Part shown: positions 1 to 4,853 of the stretch, in pieces | Position numbering within the stretch: position 1 is the first letter of the stretch | Layout: the number at the start of each line of letters is the position of its first letter | Source: MnTg04 sp036443455 | GTDB lineage: Bacteria; Pseudomonadota; Gammaproteobacteria; Steroidobacterales; MnTg04 | Reading direction: 5' to 3' | Length of the DNA: 6,293 bases | Assembly (NCBI GenBank): GCA_036443455.1 | Contig: JAZFYI010000121.1 | Span: forward strand, 1 to 6,293 | Translations under genes and position numbers: made by a program | The notes under the pieces: model-generated | The model's database searches: none | Seen by the model: only the letters and a program-made list of their open reading frames with translations | What the model was told of the DNA's origin: nothing

Positions 1-604
1 CGAGCATCACTTCTTCATCCAGGCAATCCGCTTCCGATTCGACCATTAGCACGGCACGCTCGGTACCCGCGACGATCAGATCCAGCTTGGATTCGGTCAG
101 CTGGCTCATCGAGGGATTCAGCACATATTCGCCATTGATATAACCGACCCGTGCGCCACCGATCGGTCCAGCGAACGGCATGCCGGACAACGCCAGTGCC
201 GCCGATGCGCCAAGAATGGCCGGGATATCCGGATCCACATCGGGGTTGACCGAAACGACGGTCGCGACGACCTGAACTTCGTGGTAAAAACCCTTGGGAA
301 ACAGCGGACGTATCGGTCTGTCAATGAGCCTGCAGGTCAGCGTTTCTTTCTCGCTGGGCCGCCCTTCGCGCTTGAAAAAGCCACCGGGTATCCGGCCAGC
401 CGCGTAGGTCTTTTCCTGGTAGTTGACTGTCAATGGAAAGAATTCCCTGCCTGGTGCAGCTTCCTTCCGGCCAACAGCGGTTACCAGGACGACGGTATCC
501 GCGACACTGACCAAAACCGCGCCATCCGTTTGGCGCGCTATTTCGCCTGTTTCGATGGTGACTTCATGCTCACCATATTGAAAACTCTTTTTAATACTAT
601 TCAC
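1..604 (-). CDS. pnp: Polyribonucleotide nucleotidyltransferase (PNPase), 5' part only
   Basis: PNPase is a trimeric 3'-to-5' phosphorolytic exoribonuclease that degrades mRNA, processes small RNAs and joins the RNA degradosome. My translation gives 201 codons without a stop before the window edge, so roughly the first 30% of a protein usually near 700 residues is present. It covers the first RNase PH domain. Visible hallmarks are FQYGEHEVTIETG (residues 8-20), NYQEKTYAAGRIPGGFF (61-77), the FFKREGRPSE RNA-contacting loop (76-85), RLIDRPIRPLFP (92-103) and LGASAALALSG (131-141). The second RNase PH, KH and S1 domains would lie outside the window. The start is GTG at 602-604. The ATG two bases upstream is followed at once by TGA, and an AAGGA Shine-Dalgarno sits 6 nt before the GTG. 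The gene follows rpsO after 32 bp, as in the E. coli order. No frameshift is seen. Identity rests on remembered family sequence. Confidence 0.97.
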   Translation of the reverse strand, partial: MNSIKKSFQYGEHEVTIETGEIARQTDGAVLVSVADTVVLVTAVGRKEAAPGREFFPLTVNYQEKTYAAGRIPGGFFKREGRPSEKETLTCRLIDRPIRPLFPKGFYHEVQVVATVVSVNPDVDPDIPAILGASAALALSGMPFAGPIGGARVGYINGEYVLNPSMSQLTESKLDLIVAGTERAVLMVESEADCLDEEVML

Positions 605-610
605 ATTTTT

Positions 611-615
611 TCCTT
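611..615 (-). promoter_or_regulatory. Shine-Dalgarno of pnp, supports the GTG start
   Basis: On the minus strand AAGGA lies 6 nt upstream of GTG (602-604), an ideal distance. It decides the start. The overlapping ATG at 604-606 reads ATG TGA and codes for nothing, and the next in-frame methionine codon is far inside the conserved domain. Confidence 0.85.
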
Positions 616-624
616 GACTGATAC

Positions 625-651
625 GGGCGGCGCGGCCTATCTGCGCAACCC
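625..651 (-). other. GC-rich stem-loop spanning the rpsO stop codon
   Basis: In the mRNA, GGGTTGCGC (651-643) can pair with GCGCCGCCC (633-625). This gives GCGC/GCGC, one T-C mismatch, one G-U pair and GGG/CCC, around a 9-nt loop that contains the rpsO TAG stop. The structure ends about 9 nt before the pnp Shine-Dalgarno. No run of T residues follows, so it does not look like an intrinsic terminator. By analogy with E. coli, where RNase III cuts a hairpin between rpsO and pnp and PNPase autoregulates, it could be a processing or control site. That role is inference. Confidence 0.4.
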
Positions 652-906
652 AAGTTTGGCAATAAGGGCCCGGTAACGATCCAGGTCATTGCTCTTGAGA
701 TAATCCAGCAACTTGCGGCGCTGGTTAATCATGCGCAGTAATCCACGCCTTGAATGGTGGTCTTTCTTGTGTTCGGCAAAATGATCGCTTAGCTCGGTGA
801 TCCGCTTGGTGAGCAGGGCAACCTGCACCTCGGCAGACCCGGTATCGAGATCTCCCTGCTTGAATTCGGCGATTACTTCGCTTTTTTGCTCTGTTGAAAG
901 AGGCAT
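637..906 (-). CDS. rpsO: 30S ribosomal protein S15
   Basis: S15 is a primary 16S rRNA binding protein that organises the central domain of the 30S subunit and forms a bridge to the 50S. The product has 89 residues, the E. coli length, and ends in the family's LGLRR. Key motifs are DTGSAEVQVALLT (residues 21-33) and the signature HKKDHHSRRGLLRM (46-59), followed by QRRKLLDYL (62-70), which carry most rRNA contacts. An in-frame GTG at 910-912 would add two residues, but it overlaps the GGGGAG Shine-Dalgarno. ATG at 904-906, 5 nt after that site, is therefore the better start. The gene has its own candidate promoter in the 103-bp gap after truB and is followed by pnp after 32 bp. E. coli S15 represses its own translation through its leader. 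A GC hairpin here may serve a similar end, though this is untested. Confidence 0.98.
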   Translation of the reverse strand: MPLSTEQKSEVIAEFKQGDLDTGSAEVQVALLTKRITELSDHFAEHKKDHHSRRGLLRMINQRRKLLDYLKSNDLDRYRALIAKLGLRR

Positions 907-911
907 TTTCA

Positions 912-917
912 CTCCCC
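912..917 (-). promoter_or_regulatory. Shine-Dalgarno of rpsO, decides ATG over GTG
   Basis: GGGGAG on the minus strand lies 5 nt before ATG (904-906). The alternative GTG start at 910-912 shares a base with this element and would have no usable ribosome-binding spacing. The ATG gives the standard 89-residue S15. Confidence 0.8.
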
Positions 918-918
918 G

Positions 919-932
919 GCCGGCCTACCGGC
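919..932 (-). promoter_or_regulatory. GC hairpin in the rpsO leader, next to the ribosome-binding site
   Basis: GCCGG (932-928) and CCGGC (923-919) form a five-pair all-GC stem with a TAGG loop, ending one base before the GGGGAG Shine-Dalgarno. An alternative pairing is possible: CCGG at 931-928 with CCGG at 919-916 would bury part of the Shine-Dalgarno. This offers a simple open/closed switch. It may be the local equivalent of the S15 autoregulatory leader known in E. coli, but no sequence match to that site was established. Confidence 0.35.
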
Positions 933-947
933 ACAAATCAGCCCGCT

Positions 948-976
948 ATTCTAAGTTGCTGCCGCGCAGCTAACAA
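948..976 (-). promoter_or_regulatory. Candidate sigma70 promoter for rpsO-pnp
   Basis: On the minus strand a -35 of TTGTTA (976-971, four of six consensus bases) and a -10 of TAGAAT (953-948, five of six) are separated by exactly 17 bp. The transcription start would fall near 941, giving a leader of about 35 nt before the rpsO ATG. The stretch just upstream is strongly AT-rich. E. coli also has a promoter ahead of rpsO within this operon, which fits. The call rests on consensus match and location only. Confidence 0.65.
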
Positions 977-980
977 GCTG

Positions 981-1006
981 AAATACAAATAAATAATCAT
1001 TAATGA
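981..1006 (-). promoter_or_regulatory. AT-rich tract, possible UP element
   Basis: Nearly all bases here are A or T, in contrast to the GC-rich surroundings. The tract lies about 40 to 65 bp upstream of the inferred rpsO transcription start, the region bound by the alpha C-terminal domains of RNA polymerase in ribosomal promoters. It includes the 10-bp perfect palindrome TCATTAATGA (997-1006) directly after the truB stop codon. Confidence 0.4.
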
Positions 1007-1009
1007 CGA

Positions 1010-1933
1010 TCAACGTGGAAACAGCCGCGTGGGAGCCACCCGCCCGTCCAGTTTTACTTCGCCAATCCCTAGGAAACCATGGCCTTCATCGTAAAGACGC
1101 ACTTTCCCACTACTCGGGGCACCCGGCGCCATCACCGCCTGCCCCTGCATCAGGTAATAGGCGCTGTCGGCACCCAGCTCGACGGACGGCCAGTGATCGA
1201 GCGCACTGTCCACCGGCAGCAAAATGTCATCCAGCCGTTCCATACCCTGCTCTGCAAGAGCCTCGAGCTCATCCAGCTTGTACATACGCCCCTCGGCATA
1301 TGGGCCGACGCCCAGTCTCCTCAGCACGATGACATGCGCCACCGTGCCCAGCGCCCGGGCAATATCTTCGATCAATGTCCGGACATAGGTTCCTTTCGAG
1401 CACGCCACCTCCAGTTCCAGCGCATCGGCTTCGAGGCTGAGCAATTCGAGCCCGTAAATCTCGATTTCACGTGGCTGCCGCTCTATCTCGATGCCCTGGC
1501 GCGCCAGTTTATACAGGCGCTGACCCTGGTGCTTTATCGCCGAATACATCGGCGGAACCTGTGTCTGCGATCCTTCGAACCGTCCAAGTACCCGCTTGAC
1601 GAGGCCGCGGTCCAGCGCTGGCACTGGCTGCTCCTCGATGACCTGGCCATCGGCATCGCCGGTATCCGTACGCTGTCCAAGCCGGGCAGCAACCTGGTAT
1701 CGCTTGCCGGCATTGAGCAGAAACCCCGATACCTTGGTCGCCTGGCCGAGACAAATCGGCAACAATCCGCTGGCCAGCGGATCAAGGCTGCCGGTATGTC
1801 CCGCCTTGCGCGCGTCAAACAGACGCTTGACTCGCTGTAAAGCCTGGTTCGATGTCAGGCCGATCGGCTTGTCCAGCAACAATACGCCGTCGATTGCCCG
1901 GCCTTTTTGTCTCCCGCCGCGCGCCCTACTCAT
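1010..1933 (-). CDS. truB: tRNA pseudouridine(55) synthase TruB
   Basis: TruB converts U55 in the T-loop of tRNAs to pseudouridine and also helps tRNA folding. The product has 307 residues against 314 in E. coli. Motif I is GVLLLDKPIGLTSN (residues 16-29). The catalytic aspartate is D51 in AGHTGSLDPLASG (44-56). KRY with the conserved Tyr79, and GQRTDTGDADG (86-96), follow. Then come PPMYSAIKHQG (127-137) and CSKGTYVRT with Arg185 (178-186). The C-terminal end (VRLYDEG to GRVAPTRLF) matches the PUA-like extension. All expected active-site residues are present. The ATG start (1931-1933) lies inside the rbfA end, and an AGGA site (1945-1942) sits 8 nt upstream. The shared ATGAGTAG gives an 8-bp overlap with rbfA, suggesting translational coupling. 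It is the last gene before the internal promoter. Confidence 0.97.
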   Translation of the reverse strand: MSRARGGRQKGRAIDGVLLLDKPIGLTSNQALQRVKRLFDARKAGHTGSLDPLASGLLPICLGQATKVSGFLLNAGKRYQVAARLGQRTDTGDADGQVIEEQPVPALDRGLVKRVLGRFEGSQTQVPPMYSAIKHQGQRLYKLARQGIEIERQPREIEIYGLELLSLEADALELEVACSKGTYVRTLIEDIARALGTVAHVIVLRRLGVGPYAEGRMYKLDELEALAEQGMERLDDILLPVDSALDHWPSVELGADSAYYLMQGQAVMAPGAPSSGKVRLYDEGHGFLGIGEVKLDGRVAPTRLFPR

Positions 1934-2309
1934 GTTCGTTGTCCTGCGCGCGCAATTTATCCTTGCCCACCGCTTCGTCGATCAATGCACTAAGCCGCAC
2001 CCCGCTCGCCACCGACTGATCGTGGACAAACTTCAGCGCCGGCACCTGCCGGGTATTCATCGCCTTGCGCAGCTGGCTGCGCAGAAAACCCGCAGCCCCC
2101 TTGAGTGCCGTCGCCGTCGGTTCCGGGTCTGAATCCGGGTCCAGCAAACTGAAAAACACGGTCGCATGCGACAGGTCCCGCGAGACCTCACACTCGGTCA
2201 CGGTGACCGAGGCGGTACGAGGATCCTTCAACTCGGTCAGTATCAGCTGGTTGAGCAACCGCCTTACCTGCTCCGAGACTCTTTTTGTCCGTGAAAACTC
2301 TCTTGGCAT
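1926..2309 (-). CDS. rbfA: 30S ribosome-binding factor A
   Basis: RbfA binds the immature 30S subunit near 16S helix 1, assists late maturation of the 5' end, and in E. coli is needed for growth in the cold. The product has 127 residues, close to the 133 of E. coli, and is a single KH-like domain. Visible family features are the start MPREFSRTKRV, LKDPR (residues 27-31), the segment ECEVSRDLSHATVFFSLLD (39-57), the AAG helix-kink motif at 72-74 followed by FLRSQLRKAM, and VPALKFVHDQS (89-99). The acidic tail ends NEHE. The ATG (2307-2309) lies 10 bp after the infB stop, and the Shine-Dalgarno is weak (a GAG overlapping the infB TGA), so translation probably depends on ribosomes arriving from infB. 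Its 3' end overlaps truB by 8 bp. Confidence 0.96.
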   Translation of the reverse strand: MPREFSRTKRVSEQVRRLLNQLILTELKDPRTASVTVTECEVSRDLSHATVFFSLLDPDSDPEPTATALKGAAGFLRSQLRKAMNTRQVPALKFVHDQSVASGVRLSALIDEAVGKDKLRAQDNEHE

Positions 2310-2319
2310 ATTGCGTCGC

Positions 2320-4836
2320 TCAATCCAGGGTCCGAGCTATCTCTACCCGCTCGTAACACTCGATCTGGTCACCCACCTTGACGTCGTTGTAATTGCGCAC
2401 GCCGATACCGCACTCAGTACCCGAGCGAACTTCATTGGCGTCATCCCTGAAGCGCCTCAACGACTCCAGTTCTCCCTCATAGATCACTACGTTATCGCGC
2501 AGCACGCGAATCGGGTTGTTGCGCCTGACGACGCCCTCGGTGACCAGGCAACCGGCAATCTGGCCGAAGTTTGGCGATTTGAAGACTTCCCGGACCTCTG
2601 CCAGCCCAACCATCTGCTCCCGGACTTCCGGACTCAACAAACCGCTGAGCGCCGCCTTTACATCATCGATCGCTTCGTAGATCACGCTGTAATAACGAAC
2701 ATCGACGCCCAATTCCTGGATCGTCTTGCGTGCGGCGCTATCGGCACGGACATTGAAGCCGAGAATGATCGCGCCGGACGCGGCCGCCAGGTGGACGTCC
2801 GATTCGGTAATACCACCGACGGTCGAACCGATAATCTTGACCTTGACTTCATCACTGGGAAGTTTGCCCAGGGCATCGCGTATCGCCTCGGCACTGCCGT
2901 GGACATCCGCCTTGATCAGTATCTGAACCGAACTGACCAGCCCGGCTTCCATTTGCGAGAATACGTCATCCAGACGCGCGGCCTGCTGGCCGGCCAGCTC
3001 GAGATCCCGGCTCCTGCCGCGACGCAGGTCGGCAATTTCCCTCGCCTTGCGTTCGCTGCCAATCACGAGCATGTCATCGCCGGCCGCCGGCGTACCCGAC
3101 AATCCCAGGACTTCGACAGGCATCGATGGACCGGCTTCGCTAATCGCCTTGCCGGCATCGTCGAACATGGCACGGACGCGACCCAACTCCTGCCCCGCAA
3201 GAAGTATGTCGCCGCAACGCAGCGTTCCTTGCCTGACCAGCACTGTAGCCACCGGGCCACGGCCTCTTTCCAGGCTGGATTCAATCACCACACCTGCCGC
3301 CGGACCCTCGCGCCGGGCATTCAGTTCCAGGACCTCCGCCTGGAGCAGGATGATATCCAGCAACTTATCCACACCTTCGCCGCTGGTGGCCGACACATTG
3401 GCAAACAGGTGTTCGCCGCCCCATTCTTCCGATATCACTTCGTGTTGCGAAAGCTCGTTGCGGACTTTCTCGAGATCTGCTTCCGGTTTGTCAATCTTGT
3501 TGACCGCCACGACCAGCGGAACTCCTGCCACTTTGGCGTGCTGAATGGCTTCTATGGTTTGTGGCATCACGCCATCATCCGCGGCAACGACGAGGATCAC
3601 GATATCGGTCGCCCGTGCGCCGCGTGCGCGCATCGCGGTAAACGCTTCATGACCCGGCGTATCCAGGAAGGTGATCACGCCTTTTTCCGTGGTCACGCTG
3701 TAGGCGCCAATGTGCTGGGTAATGCCACCGGCTTCGCCGACCGCGACCCGGCTCTTGCGAATGTAATCGAGGAGCGAAGTCTTGCCATGGTCGACGTGAC
3801 CCATGACGGTGACCACCGGCGCACGCGGCATCATCTCGGCTTCACTTTCGCCGGCCGCTTCGACGAGCTTCTCCTCCGCATGATCGTCGCTGACGGAAAT
3901 CGCCTTGTGCCCGAGTTCCTCAACCAGCAGCAAGGCGGTGTCCTGATCCAGCACCTGGTTGATCGTCGCCATGACGCCCATGCCCATCAGCGCCTTGATC
4001 AAGTCGCTGGATTTGACCGCCATCAGTTTGCCCAGCTCACCGACCGCAATGGTATCGGGCACCTTGATCTCACGAACCACGGGTTCGGTTGGCATTTCGA
4101 ACCCGTGCTGCTGGTCGACATTGATATGGCTGGGTCTGCGCCGTTGCGGCTTGCGTTTGCGCCTCGCGCTGATCGCACCAACGTGCAACTCCTCACGGCC
4201 ATATTTGGTCCTGCCCCGTTTGCGTTCCCGCTCGGCGCGTGCGGCATGTTCGCGGTGTTTCTTTTCTTTGTCCTGACGCTCCGTCTCGCGAGCTTCCTGT
4301 TGTTTTTTGGATTCTTCATCCGCCCGGCGGCTGACATCGGCTTCCTTGGTGGAACGCTCTTTTTCGATGCGTTCTTTTTCTTCGCGCTCTTGCCGCAGAC
4401 GCTGCTCCTCACGGGACTCAGCCTTGGCGCGTACTTCCTCTTCCTGGCGATTTTTCTCGGCCAGTTCCTCGGCGCGAATGCTATCCAGCTCTGCCTGCCG
4501 CGCCTTGGCTTCTTTTTCGAGCTCATCACGCTTGACATAGGTTCGCTTGCGCCTGACTTCAACGCTGACCGTACGGGCCCTGCCCTGCGCACCCGGCAAC
4601 CTCAGTTCCGTATGCGATTTGCGCTTCAATGAAATCTTTCTCGGCCCCGCTGCCGCGTCGTCCCCGCCCTGACCGTGACTCTTGCGCAAAAACGTCAACA
4701 GCTCCATTTTCGATTCATCCGAAATATTGTCATCCGCACCCGCGACCTCGATGCCGGCTTTCTCAAGCTGGGCCAGCAAACGGTCGACCGGTACTTTCAG
4801 TACTTCGGCAAATTGGCTAACAGTCACATCAGACAT
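2320..4836 (-). CDS. infB: Translation initiation factor IF-2
   Basis: IF2 is the GTPase that brings initiator fMet-tRNA to the 30S subunit and promotes 50S joining. The product has 838 residues against 890 in E. coli. The N-terminal mini-domain is at about 1-55. A second conserved patch (SLKRKSHTELRLPG to RRKRTYVKR) lies at 69-103. A highly charged, probably coiled-coil Lys/Glu/Arg arm spans about 104-210, and a basic stretch runs to about 235. The G domain starts near 338, with G1 GHVDHGKT (346-353), GGITQH (370-375), G3 DTPGH (392-396), G4 NKID (446-449) and G5 SAT (482-484, SAK in E. coli). Domains II, III and the fMet-tRNA-binding IV follow, ending near VRNYNDVKVGDQIE (813-826). ATG (4834-4836) has GGAG 7 nt upstream and lies 17 bp after nusA. 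The missing length versus E. coli falls in the charged arm. The core is intact. Confidence 0.98.
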   Translation of the reverse strand: MSDVTVSQFAEVLKVPVDRLLAQLEKAGIEVAGADDNISDESKMELLTFLRKSHGQGGDDAAAGPRKISLKRKSHTELRLPGAQGRARTVSVEVRRKRTYVKRDELEKEAKARQAELDSIRAEELAEKNRQEEEVRAKAESREEQRLRQEREEKERIEKERSTKEADVSRRADEESKKQQEARETERQDKEKKHREHAARAERERKRGRTKYGREELHVGAISARRKRKPQRRRPSHINVDQQHGFEMPTEPVVREIKVPDTIAVGELGKLMAVKSSDLIKALMGMGVMATINQVLDQDTALLLVEELGHKAISVSDDHAEEKLVEAAGESEAEMMPRAPVVTVMGHVDHGKTSLLDYIRKSRVAVGEAGGITQHIGAYSVTTEKGVITFLDTPGHEAFTAMRARGARATDIVILVVAADDGVMPQTIEAIQHAKVAGVPLVVAVNKIDKPEADLEKVRNELSQHEVISEEWGGEHLFANVSATSGEGVDKLLDIILLQAEVLELNARREGPAAGVVIESSLERGRGPVATVLVRQGTLRCGDILLAGQELGRVRAMFDDAGKAISEAGPSMPVEVLGLSGTPAAGDDMLVIGSERKAREIADLRRGRSRDLELAGQQAARLDDVFSQMEAGLVSSVQILIKADVHGSAEAIRDALGKLPSDEVKVKIIGSTVGGITESDVHLAAASGAIILGFNVRADSAARKTIQELGVDVRYYSVIYEAIDDVKAALSGLLSPEVREQMVGLAEVREVFKSPNFGQIAGCLVTEGVVRRNNPIRVLRDNVVIYEGELESLRRFRDDANEVRSGTECGIGVRNYNDVKVGDQIECYERVEIARTLD

Positions 4837-4853
4837 ATATACGCTCCAGCGCG

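Noticed and set aside
118..324. Minus-strand 68-codon open frame
   Set aside because: It is a shifted frame inside pnp, and the true frame there shows strong PNPase motifs.
605..636. Intrinsic terminator between rpsO and pnp
   Set aside because: The GC stem-loop there is followed by GTATCAGTC, not a T run, and pnp begins 32 bp later with its own ribosome-binding site.
281..676. Plus-strand open frame across the pnp start and rpsO end
   Set aside because: It is antisense to the conserved pnp N-terminus, which reads cleanly for 201 codons on the minus strand.
955..986. Plus-strand promoter (TTGCTG, 17 bp, TGAAAT) in the truB-rpsO gap
   Set aside because: The -10 match is poor (four of six), and no plus-strand gene follows, only the antisense of truB.
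1079..1840. Plus-strand open frame across truB
   Set aside because: It is the exact antisense frame of a complete truB with all catalytic motifs, and its translation shows no recognisable domain.
4250..4560. Compositional shift suggesting a transferred or inserted segment within infB
   Set aside because: The shift comes from Lys, Glu and Arg codons of the charged IF2 arm, which is normally variable in length, and the frame is continuous on both sides.
2065..4632. Long plus-strand open frame as a real membrane protein gene
   Set aside because: It is the exact reverse-complement frame of infB, and its hydrophobic runs mirror IF2's charged arm. I recognise no family in it, while the minus strand encodes an intact IF2.
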